Part shown: in pieces, positions 7,932 to 16,964 of the stretch | Layout of the letters: each line of letters starts with the position of its first letter | How positions within the stretch are numbered: position 1 is the stretch's first letter | Origin: Azospirillum sp. TSH64 | GTDB lineage: Bacteria > Pseudomonadota > Alphaproteobacteria > Azospirillales > Azospirillaceae | NCBI RefSeq assembly: GCF_003116035.1 | Contig: NZ_LGQW01000015.1 | Span: 1,300,568 to 1,364,567, forward strand | Length of the DNA stretch: 64,000 nucleotides | Reading direction: 5' to 3' | Translations under genes and position numbers: made by a program | Notes under the pieces: generated by a model | The model's input: the letters and a program-made list of their open reading frames with translations, nothing else | Told to the model about the DNA's origin: nothing | Databases searched by the model: none

Positions 7932-8627
7932 ATGCACACCATCGCGGTGGTCGACGACGATCCCATCACCCGCGAGACCCTGAAGGCCTACCTGGAAGGG
8001 GAGGGCTATCGGGTGATGCTGGCGCGGGACGGCGACCAGCTGTCGGCGCTGCTGGCGCGGGGGCGCATCGACTTGCTGCTGCTGGACATCCGGTTGCCCG
8101 GCAAGGACGGTCTGGCGGTGACGCGGGAAATGCGGGCTGCCTCCAACATCGGCATCATCCTGATCACCGGGCGGTCCGACCGCATGGACCGGCTGATCGG
8201 GCTGGAACTGGGCGCCGACGACTACATCACCAAGCCGTTCGAGCCGCGCGAGATCCTGGCGCGCACCCGCAGCCTGCTGCGCCGCATCGCCAAGCCGACC
8301 AGACCGGCCGGCGGGCGGGTGAAGCGGTTCGACGGGTGGGAGCTTCATCTCGACAAGCGTCGGCTGCGCGGTCCCGATGGGGAGGACGCCCGGCTGACCT
8401 CCGCCGAATTCGAGCTGCTCGCCGCCTTCGTCGAGAATCCGGGGCGGGTGCTGAGCCGCGACGACCTTCTCGATCTGACCTTGCGCGGCGACTCGGTGCC
8501 GTACGACCGTTCCATCGACCGGCTGGTCCGCCGCCTGCGCCGGGTGGTGGAACACGACCCCGCCGACCCCACCCGAATCGTCACCGTCCACGGCATGGGA
8601 TACATGTTCCAGGCCGCGGTGGATTGA
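7932..8627 (+). CDS. OmpR/PhoB-type response regulator
   Basis: 231 residues. The receiver domain has an acidic cluster at about 8-10, phospho-acceptor Asp52 in LLLLDIRLPGKDG and the conserved Lys101 in DYITKPFEPRE. A C-terminal winged helix (about 130-228) has LTSAEFELLAAFVENPGRVLSRDDLLD and TVHGMGYMF. The ATG has GGGGGA about 5 nt upstream. No kinase gene is next to it. Its promoter region is shared with the MocR gene and contains repeated candidate operators. The stop abuts the convergent stop of the lipoprotein esterase. Confidence 0.93.
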   Translation: MHTIAVVDDDPITRETLKAYLEGEGYRVMLARDGDQLSALLARGRIDLLLLDIRLPGKDGLAVTREMRAASNIGIILITGRSDRMDRLIGLELGADDYITKPFEPREILARTRSLLRRIAKPTRPAGGRVKRFDGWELHLDKRRLRGPDGEDARLTSAEFELLAAFVENPGRVLSRDDLLDLTLRGDSVPYDRSIDRLVRRLRRVVEHDPADPTRIVTVHGMGYMFQAAVD

Positions 8628-9521
8628 TCAGCTTCCGGTTTCCGGCAGCGATTTCAGGAAACCATCGACATCGTCCAGCACCGGGTTCAGCCAGCGCAAG
8701 GGTGCGGCGAGGGCGGCGACGATGCGGATGTGGCCGATGCCGTCATATTCCACCGTGCGCACGCTTCCGCCGACCTCGCGCGCCTTGGCCGCCAGATTCC
8801 GGCTGTTGCGGGGCAGGACCGTCTCGTCGGCAGTGCCGGTGGCGAGGAACAGGGGCGGCAGCGGGGCGGCGACATGGGTGATCGGCTGGGTGTCCGGCCG
8901 CGTCTTCTCCGGGCCGAACAGGTCCTTCAGCATGTCGCTCTGCAATGGCAGGAAGTCGTAGGGCCCGGCCAGCCCCACGGCGGCGCGCAGGTCGCGGGCG
9001 GGGTCGAGCCCCTGTTCGGCGAGCCAGCGGCGATCCATCGCCAGCATCAGGGCGTTGTAGGCTCCGGCCGAATGCCCCATCACCGCCACCGGTCCGGGCT
9101 GTGCGCCGTGCTCGGCACCGTGGCGCCGGACCCAGGCGACCGCGGCGGCGGAATCGCGCAGAAAGTCCGGATAGCGCACCTGCGGATAGAGCCGGTAGTC
9201 GGGGATGGCGACGCTGTAGCCGCGGCTGGTCAACGCCTGGGCGACGAAGCGGTACATGCCCTTGTCGCCGGTCTCCCAGTTGCCGCCATAGAAGAACACC
9301 ACCGTCGGCGCCCCCGGCGCCGGCCGGTCGGGCCGGTAGAGATCCAGCCGCAGGCGCGGATCGTCGGCGAAGGGCAGGCCGGTGGCGACCGTGTAGCCCG
9401 ACCGTGGGGTGAGCGCATCGACGATCTGCGGGCCGGAACAGGCGCCCACAAGCGGCATGAGCAGGAGAGGGGCGAAAACCCAGGGGTTCGGTCTTGGTCG
9501 TTTCAGGAGAAATCTTGGCAT
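8628..9521 (-). CDS. Alpha/beta-hydrolase (carboxylesterase-type) lipoprotein
   Basis: 297 residues. The N-terminus is basic and hydrophobic and ends in a lipobox LVGAC with Cys28, so the mature protein should be lipid-anchored. Residues about 70-290 form an alpha/beta-hydrolase of the esterase/kynurenine-formamidase-like group. YGGNW (78-82) corresponds to the HGG oxyanion hole, GHSAG places the nucleophile at Ser151, and GTADETVLP and GIGHIRI probably hold the Asp and His of the triad. The physiological substrate is unknown. The gene appears monocistronic. Confidence 0.88.
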   Translation of the reverse strand: MPRFLLKRPRPNPWVFAPLLLMPLVGACSGPQIVDALTPRSGYTVATGLPFADDPRLRLDLYRPDRPAPGAPTVVFFYGGNWETGDKGMYRFVAQALTSRGYSVAIPDYRLYPQVRYPDFLRDSAAAVAWVRRHGAEHGAQPGPVAVMGHSAGAYNALMLAMDRRWLAEQGLDPARDLRAAVGLAGPYDFLPLQSDMLKDLFGPEKTRPDTQPITHVAAPLPPLFLATGTADETVLPRNSRNLAAKAREVGGSVRTVEYDGIGHIRIVAALAAPLRWLNPVLDDVDGFLKSLPETGS

Positions 9522-9585
9522 GGCCCGACAGCAGATAGGCCGCCGCCAGCGACGGGAAAGGGGCGTTGGACAGGTGAAGACGGAC

Positions 9586-10215
9586 TCAGGACTGCGCGGG
9601 CGAGGTCCGGCGTTGCGGGCGGGCGGCGGCGGCGGCGTCCTCCTCCGGCTTGGCCGGCTTGCGGAAGGTGCTGAGTTCGGAAATGCGGTTGACGGTCAGG
9701 CCATTGATGCGGCAGCCGGCGACCTCGACGATCTCGAAACCGGCCTTGCGGGGATAGCGGGCGGCGACCCGTTCGCGGGCCTCGCGTTCACCGTCGGCGA
9801 TCAGCAGGAAGCGGCGCACCCCGGTCCAGCCGCGATATCCGCGCTGGTCGGACAGGCTGACGCCGATCGGGTGGCAGCGCACCGCGACCTCCCAGAAACG
9901 GCCGGGGCGCGGCTCGTTCCGGTCGAAGACGACGTAGCGCTGCATCGGGGCCGACTTCTTCTGGTCCAGTTCCAGAATGGCGGCCTGCATGTCGATCTCC
10001 GCCTTCTGGACGCGCTTTTCCATCTCCGCATAATGGTGCGCCAGCTGGGCATAGTCGGAGGCGACGTCGGCGACCTCCTTGGTCACGTCCTCCACCTTCT
10101 CCTTCAGCTTGGACATGGCGATCCGCGTCACGACCAGCTGGCGGCGCCAGTAGCGGTTGGACAGGACGGTCAGCACCATCAGGCCCAGCGCGAAATACAG
10201 CATCATGCCGGTCAT
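9586..10215 (-). CDS. Membrane-anchored coiled-coil protein, unknown function (second of a pair)
   Basis: 209 residues. One N-terminal transmembrane helix (about 4-20) is followed by a basic patch and a coiled coil (about 30-88). A compact C-terminal domain (about 95-175) contains RFWEVAVRC, GWTGVRRFLLIADG and EREARERVAARYP. The tail is Pro/Ala-rich. I recognise no family. GAGGGGAA precedes the ATG by 7 nt. The gene begins 28 bp after its upstream neighbour ends on the same strand. The neighbour has the same TM/coiled-coil/small-domain plan and a similar W-containing motif order, so the two look like diverged paralogues forming one complex (inference). Confidence 0.72.
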   Translation of the reverse strand: MTGMMLYFALGLMVLTVLSNRYWRRQLVVTRIAMSKLKEKVEDVTKEVADVASDYAQLAHHYAEMEKRVQKAEIDMQAAILELDQKKSAPMQRYVVFDRNEPRPGRFWEVAVRCHPIGVSLSDQRGYRGWTGVRRFLLIADGEREARERVAARYPRKAGFEIVEVAGCRINGLTVNRISELSTFRKPAKPEEDAAAAARPQRRTSPAQS

Positions 10216-10243
10216 GGCGCCGTTCCCCTCATGCGATCCCCGA

Positions 10244-10807
10244 TCATGCCGCGTCAGCCTCGACCTCGGGGTCGGGAGCGAGCGCCAGGGGGACCACGGG
10301 AGAGCAGATCACGCCGTTGCGCTGGGAAAAGCTGCTCCGCACCGTGGCATGGGCCTGTTCGGCGGACGGAGCGGTGATGTGGGAGACGTTGCGGTATTCC
10401 CAAATCTGGCGCGAAAAGACGATCTCCTTGCGGTCCAGCTCGTTGAAATTGGGACCGACCGCCAGCTGTGCCCAATAGATGTCGCCGTCGCTGTCCTGGT
10501 CGCCCAGTTCGTGGACCAGTTCGATCTTGGAGAATTCCAGAGCGCGCGACTCGGTCAACGCCTTCTGGCGCCGGCCGTTGAATTCGGTCAGGCGGGCTTG
10601 CAGGGTCGTCAGATCGACGCGCTTGCGCTCCGTCTTTTGGCGCCATTCGGCGAGTGCGGCGCGTTTCTTGTCGTACTGGCGCTGGTTTATCGCCTCGCGG
10701 GTCTTTTCCGCGCTGACGCGGCCGACATCGACGACGATGGAAAGTCCGAGCGCGGCGGCGCTGGCGATCAGTAGCAGCATCCCCAGGAATTCGGCCGAAA
10801 TGACCAT
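10244..10807 (-). CDS. Membrane-anchored coiled-coil protein, unknown function (first of a pair)
   Basis: 187 residues. An N-terminal transmembrane helix (about 6-26) is followed by a charged coiled coil (about 32-80) rich in Lys, Arg and Gln. A small C-terminal domain (about 95-165) has IYWAQLAVGPNF, IWEYRNVSHITAP and SAEQAHATVRSSF. The ATG at 10807 is preferred because GGAGGG lies about 5 nt upstream and the TM helix starts there; the 30 upstream codons read like non-coding sequence. No family is recognised. It is the first gene of a two-gene unit with the similarly built neighbour. Confidence 0.72.
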   Translation of the reverse strand: MVISAEFLGMLLLIASAAALGLSIVVDVGRVSAEKTREAINQRQYDKKRAALAEWRQKTERKRVDLTTLQARLTEFNGRRQKALTESRALEFSKIELVHELGDQDSDGDIYWAQLAVGPNFNELDRKEIVFSRQIWEYRNVSHITAPSAEQAHATVRSSFSQRNGVICSPVVPLALAPDPEVEADAA

Positions 10808-11048
10808 TCGCCCTCCGCCAGCCGCACCGAATGCCTGCGTCTGTCCATCGACGCATGGTGCCACGACCGGCGAAGGGCGGCGATGCCCTCGCGACAACCC
10901 GTCGCACGGAGCGGATCATACCATCGCGCTCCGTGTCGGGGTTGTCATTTTTAGCCGAAATAGGGGCAAACCCGCCTTTTTCATTAGGGTTTATGACCGA
11001 ACGCCGATCCGTCGAAGGAAAGCCGGCGGCCGGTCATAGTTCTGCCGG

Positions 11049-11465
11049 TCAGTCGGACTTTTCCTCGGGCTCGAAGCTCATGGCGACGCCATTCATGCAA
11101 TAGCGCTTGCCTGTCGGCCGCGGCCCGTCCTCGAAGACATGGCCGAGATGGCCTTTGCAGGATGCGCAATGAACCTCGGTGCGCGGATAGGCCAACTTGT
11201 AGTCGGTGGAGGTTTCGACCGCTCCCGGCAGCGGCTCCCAGAAGCTGGGCCAGCCCGATCCGCTTTCGTATTTGGTGTCGCTGGCATACAGCGGCTGGCC
11301 GCAGCCGGCACAGCGGTAGACGCCGTGGCGCTTCTCGTCGTTCAGCGGGCTGGTGCCCGGATATTCGGTGGCGTGCTCGCGCAGAACCTTGAACTGGTTG
11401 GGCGACAGGTCCTGCTTCCACTCCTGTTCGCTCTTGGCCGATGCTGTCTTGTCCGATTCGGGCAT
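11049..11465 (-). CDS. msrB: Peptide-methionine (R)-S-oxide reductase
   Basis: 138 residues, the full length of MsrB. It reduces the R-epimer of methionine sulfoxide in proteins. The four zinc cysteines are visible as CAGC (Cys52, Cys55) and CASC (Cys100, Cys103). GSGWPSFW and the active-site motif RYCMNGVAMSF with catalytic Cys123 complete the family signature. There is no signal peptide, so it is cytoplasmic. GGGAGA precedes the ATG by about 6 nt. The gene is alone, and no msrA is adjacent. Confidence 0.97.
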   Translation of the reverse strand: MPESDKTASAKSEQEWKQDLSPNQFKVLREHATEYPGTSPLNDEKRHGVYRCAGCGQPLYASDTKYESGSGWPSFWEPLPGAVETSTDYKLAYPRTEVHCASCKGHLGHVFEDGPRPTGKRYCMNGVAMSFEPEEKSD

Positions 11466-11745
11466 GCCGCCGGTCTCCCATGCAGATGATCGATGTTCTG
11501 AGCCCAGTATATTGGGTCGCCATTCCCCCTACCCAAGCCGGGGAAGGCATCGATCACGCGGTCGTGACCGGCGGGCCGGCCTATGTCGGACCGGAAATGT
11601 CCATGCAACAAAAGATTCTTGCCGATCGGGCGAAGGTTCGACGGCTGGCATCTTCCGGAATTCAACCGGTTTCGGTAACATCCACCACGCCAACAGTCCG
11701 GGACAGCGTGTCCGGGACGGAAATGCCGGGGCAACGACGCGCCGC

Positions 11746-12939
11746 ATGATGGATGAACGCTACCTCCGGGCGGTTCGCGATGCGCTGGTACGCCACCAGC
11801 AATGGCTTCTGCGCGACCCGGCAGGGAAGGGGCGGCGCGCCAACCTCAGCTTCTACGATCTGGCCGGGCTCGGCCTCAACCGCGTCAACCTGTCGGGCGC
11901 CAAGCTGACCGGCGCCAGCCTCACACGGGCGCGGTTGGTCGGCACCCTGCTGTCCAAGGCCGATCTGTATGGCGCCGACCTGTCGAAGGCCGACCTGACC
12001 GGGGCGCAGTTGCAGGGGGCGGATTTGCGCGGCGCCAGGGTGGATGGCGCCCGGCTGCAGAATGCCAACCTCCAGGGCGCCGACCTCCGCCGCGGCATGG
12101 TTCTGGACAGTGGCGAGTTCCGGGCCGCCGGCAATACGGACGGCACCACCACCTTCGTCGGCTGCACCCTGTCCGAGGCGGTGCTGACCGATTGCCGGAT
12201 GGCGCAGTGCGATTTCAGCGGCAGCGACCTGTCCGGCGCCGACCTAACCGGCAGCGACCTCAGCGGCGCCATCCTGATCGGGGCCGACCTGACCGGGGCG
12301 ACCATGCGCAAGACGACGCTGGACGGCGTGCTGATGTGCGGCGCCCGGCTGAACGACGAGCTGCGTACGGCGCTGGAACGGCACGGCATCGATGTCGACG
12401 GCACCGGCCTGACCACCACGGCGGCGCGGATGAGCGAGCTGATCGCCGAGCATCAGATCTGGGTCGACAAGTTCGGCAAGGGCGGCGACCGCATCCAGCT
12501 CCAGCGGGTCGATCTGCGCGGCTACAATTTTGCCAACCAGCTGCTGTGCGGGGCGGTGATGCGGTTCTGCGGGCTGCGCGGGGCCGATTTCTCGGGCGCC
12601 AAGCTGATGATGGCCGATTTGTCCTACAGCGACCTGCGCGATGCCGACTTCACCAGCGCCGACCTGTCCGGCTGCAATCTGGAAGGTGCCAATCTGGCCG
12701 GAGCGAAGCTGTGGCGAGCCAAGTTCCGCAAGGTGGACCTCAGCGGCGACGGCAGCCGGCTGTGGCCGACCAGCTTCGCCAAGGCGCGGCTGAACGGCGC
12801 CGACCTGCGCGACGCCAGCCTTGCCGGCGTGGTGCTGCGCGGCACCGACCTGACCGCGATCAAGACCAGCTTCGCCACGCTGAAGGGCGCCGACCTGACC
12901 GGGGCCCGTGGCTGGCAGCCGTTCGAGGCGCCGGCATAG
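11746..12939 (+). CDS. Pentapeptide-repeat protein
   Basis: 397 residues. After a 30-residue non-repeat lead-in, two blocks of A(D/N)LxG-type pentapeptides follow, about 40-200 (for example ANLQGADLRR and GADLTGSDLSGAIL) and about 255-390 (GADFSGAKLMMADLSYSDL). They are separated by a non-repeat insert near 205-255 (TTAARMSELIAEHQIWVDKF). The repeats form right-handed quadrilateral beta-helices. Known relatives range from gyrase-protecting proteins to structural proteins, and nothing here separates these. Two consecutive ATG codons occur at 11746 and 11749, with a weak Shine-Dalgarno. The stop is 7 bp from the convergent neighbour. Confidence 0.88.
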   Translation: MMDERYLRAVRDALVRHQQWLLRDPAGKGRRANLSFYDLAGLGLNRVNLSGAKLTGASLTRARLVGTLLSKADLYGADLSKADLTGAQLQGADLRGARVDGARLQNANLQGADLRRGMVLDSGEFRAAGNTDGTTTFVGCTLSEAVLTDCRMAQCDFSGSDLSGADLTGSDLSGAILIGADLTGATMRKTTLDGVLMCGARLNDELRTALERHGIDVDGTGLTTTAARMSELIAEHQIWVDKFGKGGDRIQLQRVDLRGYNFANQLLCGAVMRFCGLRGADFSGAKLMMADLSYSDLRDADFTSADLSGCNLEGANLAGAKLWRAKFRKVDLSGDGSRLWPTSFAKARLNGADLRDASLAGVVLRGTDLTAIKTSFATLKGADLTGARGWQPFEAPA

Positions 12940-12946
12940 CCGTGGC

Positions 12947-13963
12947 TCAGCTTCCGTCGGCCACCGGGATGCGGCCGGCGACGATGCCGCGGCGGGCGGC
13001 CTCCACCGCCTCCACCATCGCGGTCGTCACCAGATCGCGGTTGTTTTCGTCGAGCGCATAATCGACCGCCGACTCGGCAAGGCCGAGCGCCACCGTGCCG
13101 GCGCTCCATCGGCCCTGACGGGCCGCCTCGAAACTCGATTCCACGGCCAGATCGACCCGCTTCAGCATCGAGGTCAGGATGGAGCCGGGATAGAGGTAGT
13201 TCTGGTTGCTGTCGACGCCGATGGCCAGCCGCCTTGCCTCGTTCGCCGCGGCGAAGATGCCGAAGTTGGAGACGCCGGCCCCGGCGAACACCACGTCGGC
13301 GCCGCGCTGGAACTGGCTGCGCGCCACCTCGGCCCCGCTGGCGGGATCGTTGAAGGCGGCCGGCGTGGTGCCGACGAAATTCACCAGCACCTTGATGTCG
13401 CCGCGGGCATGGCGGGCGCCCTGCTCGTAACCGGCGATGAATTTGCGGATCAGGGGGATGTCGAGCGCGCCGACGAACCCGACGGTCCCGCTTTTCGATG
13501 CCAGCGCCGCCAGCACGCCGACAAGGAAGGATCCCTCCTGCTCCTTGAAGGTGACGCAGCGGATGTTCGGTCCCTCCGCCACCGCATCGATCAGCGTGAA
13601 GCGGACCGCCGGGTGCGCCGGGGCCAGCCGCGCCAGCGGTGTCGCGTAGTAGAAGCCGATGGCGACCAGATCGGTCACCCCGCGCCGAAGCAGCGAGGCC
13701 GCGCCCTGATCGAACTGCACGGGCGTGGAGGGCAGATATTCGGTGACGGCGATGCCGGTGGCGTTCCTGAACCGCTCCGCCCCGGTGAAGGCGCCCTCGT
13801 TGAAGCTCTTGTCGAATTTCTGCCCGGCGGCATAGACCAGCCCAGGGACGAGGGCGGGCTGGGTGGACTGGATGGCTGCCGCATGCGCGTGGTGCGGAAG
13901 CAGCGCCAGGGCGGTGCCGGCGGCACCGAGGGACAGGACCGACCGGCGGGTGGGGTGCGGCAT
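12947..13963 (-). CDS. BMP-family ABC transporter substrate-binding protein
   Basis: 338 residues. The N-terminus HPTRRSVLSLGAAGTALALL is a signal sequence with an Arg pair, cleaved after AHA near residue 28. The rest is a BMP/PnrA-type periplasmic binding domain (PF02608): GLVYAAGQKFDKSFNEGAF, a DQGAASLLRRG region, VKTI-like strand VRFTLIDAV, and VFAGAGVSNFG. The family binds nucleosides and related compounds. No ATPase or permease is nearby, so it must work with a transporter elsewhere or act as a stand-alone sensor. Shine-Dalgarno AGAGG is weak. It is divergent from the Bcr/CflA gene. Confidence 0.88.
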   Translation of the reverse strand: MPHPTRRSVLSLGAAGTALALLPHHAHAAAIQSTQPALVPGLVYAAGQKFDKSFNEGAFTGAERFRNATGIAVTEYLPSTPVQFDQGAASLLRRGVTDLVAIGFYYATPLARLAPAHPAVRFTLIDAVAEGPNIRCVTFKEQEGSFLVGVLAALASKSGTVGFVGALDIPLIRKFIAGYEQGARHARGDIKVLVNFVGTTPAAFNDPASGAEVARSQFQRGADVVFAGAGVSNFGIFAAANEARRLAIGVDSNQNYLYPGSILTSMLKRVDLAVESSFEAARQGRWSAGTVALGLAESAVDYALDENNRDLVTTAMVEAVEAARRGIVAGRIPVADGS

Positions 13964-14221
13964 GGCGCGGCCTCTGGCTGGGTGGAAGCCTGTGAACCGG
14001 GTTCAATTTTAGGCATGGATTACTGGAGCGAACCAGAATTTTATTGCGCCGTAACCGCGGTGATTTGACCTGAACCCAGATTGTCGCGGCGGCGTTACGT
14101 CGCGGCTTGCTCAACGCTGCCATGCCGAGACAGGACTTTGCGTCGGGCAATGAAGGGATCAGCTTGAAAGCTGCGGATTCCGTCCGGCCGACTCCCCATT
14201 CCTTCATATCCGGATTTCCCG

Positions 14222-15448
14222 ATGCTCGCGCGCCTTGCCGCCGTCCGTTCCCGTTCGCCTGCCGAAAGCCCGTTCTTCATCGCAGCACTGGGCGTGCTGA
14301 TGTCGTTCGGGCCGATGGGCACCGACATGTATCTGCCCGGCATGCCGGCGATCGGCCGGGACCTGCATGCGGCGCAGGACCAGGTGCAGTGGACGCTGTC
14401 GGCCTTCTTCCTGGGGTTCGGCGTCGGACAGCTGCTGTGGGGGGCGCTGAGCGACCGGTTCGGCCGGCGGATTCCGGTGGCGACCGGCATCCTGCTTTAC
14501 GCCATCGGCTGCGTCGGCTGTTCGATGACCGTCGATGTCGGCCATCTGGCGGCATGGCGCTTCGTGCAGGCGGTGGGGGCTTGCGCCGGGCCGGTGCTGG
14601 TCCGCGCCATGATCCGCGACGTCTTCGAGCGCGACCGGGCGGCCAGCGTCCTGTCGATGATGATGCTGGTGATGGGGGCTGCCCCGATCATCGCGCCGCT
14701 GATCGGCGGCCAGATCCTGGTGTGGGCGAACTGGCGCTGGATCTTCTGGGCGCAGGCCGCCTTCGGCATCGTCGCCTTGCTGGCGCTTGCCAGCCTGCCG
14801 GAAACCCATCCCGACTCGCGGCGCACCAGCCTGCGCCCGATGGTGCTGGGAGAAGCCTACCGCAAGCTCCTGACCGACCGCCGTTACCTGGGCTATGCGG
14901 TGGGATCGTCCTTCATCTATGCGGGGATGTTCGCCTTCATCTCCGGCTCGCCCTTCGTTTACATCGAGCTGTTCGGCGTGCGGCCGGAGAATTACGGTTT
15001 CCTGTTCGGGTTGAACATCGTCGGCATGATCATCGTCAACACGCTGAACAGCCGCGCCGTGATGCGCTTCGGCTCGGACGTGATGTTGCGGATCGGCGTC
15101 TGGCTGGCCGCCGCAACCGGCATCCTGCTCGTCGCCTGCGTGTTGAGCGGCTGGGGCGGGCTGTGGGGGCTGGTCGGCTGCCTGTTCCTGTTCATGTCGG
15201 TGACCGGATTCTGCTTTGCCAATTCCATGGCCGGGGCGTTGCAGTCCTTCCCGCAGATGGCCGGCACCGCGTCGGCGCTTGCCGGCATGCTGCAATTCAG
15301 CACCGGCGCGCTGTCGGGCTGGGCGGTCGGGTTGATGGCCGACGGCACCGCCATGCCGATGGCAGGGGTGATCGGCGGCGCAGCGTTGGTTAGTCTGGCA
15401 CTGAACCTGTGGCTGATCCGCCCGGTCCGTCGCCGGTTGCCGGCCTGA
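14222..15448 (+). CDS. Bcr/CflA-family MFS drug exporter
   Basis: 408 residues with twelve predicted transmembrane helices. SPFFIAALGVLMSFGPMGTD, MYLPGMPAIGRDL and the motif A sequence LWGALSDRFGRRIPV are characteristic of the DHA1 Bcr/CflA subfamily, which exports bicyclomycin, sulfonamides, chloramphenicol or amino-acid derivatives by proton antiport. The start at 14222 is the first ATG of the frame before helix 1; no clear Shine-Dalgarno is visible. The gene is monocistronic and divergent from the BMP-type gene across 258 bp. The substrate cannot be read from sequence. Confidence 0.92.
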   Translation: MLARLAAVRSRSPAESPFFIAALGVLMSFGPMGTDMYLPGMPAIGRDLHAAQDQVQWTLSAFFLGFGVGQLLWGALSDRFGRRIPVATGILLYAIGCVGCSMTVDVGHLAAWRFVQAVGACAGPVLVRAMIRDVFERDRAASVLSMMMLVMGAAPIIAPLIGGQILVWANWRWIFWAQAAFGIVALLALASLPETHPDSRRTSLRPMVLGEAYRKLLTDRRYLGYAVGSSFIYAGMFAFISGSPFVYIELFGVRPENYGFLFGLNIVGMIIVNTLNSRAVMRFGSDVMLRIGVWLAAATGILLVACVLSGWGGLWGLVGCLFLFMSVTGFCFANSMAGALQSFPQMAGTASALAGMLQFSTGALSGWAVGLMADGTAMPMAGVIGGAALVSLALNLWLIRPVRRRLPA

Positions 15449-15557
15449 CGGTAAAACAAATGTGCAGTGTTGATTCGGGGTTCCTCCTGTCGGGACCGGC
15501 CGTGAATTGAAATTTGCGGCTGGCCCTACTAGGTTGGCGCGGCAAAAGGAGACCGTC

Positions 15558-16634
15558 ATGCCGCAGACCAACCCGAGCCAGTTCACCGATTCCGACCGTC
15601 CGACCGCTCCCGACGTCAGCCGGCGCGAGCTTCTGCTGGGCGCGGCGGCCTTGGGCATCGCCGCCGCTGCCGCGTCGCTGCCGGCCTTCGCGGCGACCGG
15701 CCTGCGGGTCGGCTATATCCCGATCATCCCTATGACGCAGCTCTATGTGCTGACGGGCGAGGGTTGGGCGGCGGATGCCGGTCTTGCGCTGCAAACCACC
15801 AGCTTCCAGTCGGGGCCGGCGATGATCCAGGCGCTCGCGTCCGGGACGCTGGACGTCGCCTATGTCGGCATCGGACCGGCGATGATCGCCCGCTCGAAAG
15901 GGGTGAAGCTGAAGGTCGTCGCCGCCAACGTCATCGATCAGGTGGCGCTGATCGGCCGTGGCCCGCTGGTGAAGGCGATGGCCGGCGCCGCCAGCCCGGC
16001 CGAGGGGGTCAAGGCCTTCCGCGCCGCCAACGGCCGGCGGCCGAAGATCGGCTCGCTGCCCGCCGGATCGGTGCCGGATACGGTGCTGCGCTATTGGATG
16101 GCGGAGATCGCCCGCATCCCCTCGGAGGATATCGAGATCGTCGGCATGGGCGAACAGCCCTTGCAGCAGTCTCTGCTGACCGGCGCCATCGACGGCGCGT
16201 CGATCCTGGAGCCGATCCTGACGCTGGTGCAGTCGCGTCTCCAGGATGCGGCGATCATCGCCAAGGCCGGCAGCATGTTCCCAAAGCAGCCGGGTGCGGT
16301 GCTGGTGGTGACGGAGGACGCCATCGCCAAAAACCGCGACGCGGTGGCCGAACTGGTCAAGCTGCACATCCGCGCCACCGCCTTCGCCAAATCCAATCCG
16401 GACCGCACGGCGGAACTGGTGACCGACATCATCGGCAAGGGACTGGTCGAACGCGACGTGATGCGGGCGGCGCTGACCTCGGACGCGACGACCTTCATCG
16501 ACGACCCGCGGGTGATCCTGGACTCCACCAAGCGGATGCAGGCCTTCCAGCAATCGCTGGCCCAGATCACCGAACCGGTGGATGTCGATGCGCTGTTCGA
16601 CTTCACCTTCCATGACGCGGCAAAGAAGAAGTGA
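15558..16634 (+). CDS. TauA/SsuA/NitT-type ABC transporter substrate-binding protein, Tat-exported
   Basis: 358 residues. The N-terminal SRRELLLGAAALGIAAAAAS is a twin-arginine signal; cleavage is likely after PAFA, near residue 46. The mature part begins LRVGYIPIIPMTQLYVLTGE and contains SGPAMIQALASGTLDVAYVG, typical of NMT1/THI5-like and aliphatic-sulfonate/nitrate binding proteins. AAAGGAG lies 6 nt before the ATG. The downstream DsrE gene overlaps its stop by 4 nt (GTGA), so they are translationally coupled. No permease or ATPase is present. The DsrE partner suggests a sulfur-containing ligand, which is inference. Confidence 0.9.
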   Translation: MPQTNPSQFTDSDRPTAPDVSRRELLLGAAALGIAAAAASLPAFAATGLRVGYIPIIPMTQLYVLTGEGWAADAGLALQTTSFQSGPAMIQALASGTLDVAYVGIGPAMIARSKGVKLKVVAANVIDQVALIGRGPLVKAMAGAASPAEGVKAFRAANGRRPKIGSLPAGSVPDTVLRYWMAEIARIPSEDIEIVGMGEQPLQQSLLTGAIDGASILEPILTLVQSRLQDAAIIAKAGSMFPKQPGAVLVVTEDAIAKNRDAVAELVKLHIRATAFAKSNPDRTAELVTDIIGKGLVERDVMRAALTSDATTFIDDPRVILDSTKRMQAFQQSLAQITEPVDVDALFDFTFHDAAKKK

Positions 16635-16957
16635 CGGACATGGCATCTCCGCACATGGCATCTCCCCTGCGGCTGGTCATCCACGCCCCCACCCCGGCCG
16701 CGCTGGAGCGGGCGCGGAACAATGCCCGCAACCTGCTGAAGGCACGGCCGGATGCGGAGGTGCGCATCGTGGTCAATGCCGGTGCGGTCGCCGCGGCCCT
16801 CGACAGCCCGGATGCGGAGACCGACCGGCTCCTGCGGGTCTGCGGCAACACGCTGGCGAAGACCGGCCGGACCGCCGAGGGGCTGACGGTGGTCGCCGCC
16901 GGCGTCCTCGACATCGCCGAGGCGCAGGCGGACGGCTGGGGCTACATGCGGGCGTAA
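16631..16957 (+). CDS. DsrE/DsrF-like small protein
   Basis: 108 residues with the alternating beta-alpha pattern of the DsrE/F family: LRLVIHAPTPAALERARNNA, EVRIVVNAGAVAAAL and GLTVVAAGVLDIAEAQADGW. Family members handle sulfur relay or form small oligomeric sulfur carriers. No cysteine aligns with the catalytic Cys of TusD; the only Cys is in LLRVCGNTL, so catalytic persulfide transfer is uncertain. The GTG start at 16631 overlaps the previous stop as GTGA; an ATG at 16640 is an alternative. It forms a two-gene unit with the binding protein. Confidence 0.82.
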   Translation: MTDMASPHMASPLRLVIHAPTPAALERARNNARNLLKARPDAEVRIVVNAGAVAAALDSPDAETDRLLRVCGNTLAKTGRTAEGLTVVAAGVLDIAEAQADGWGYMRA

Positions 16958-16964
16958 GCGCTCG

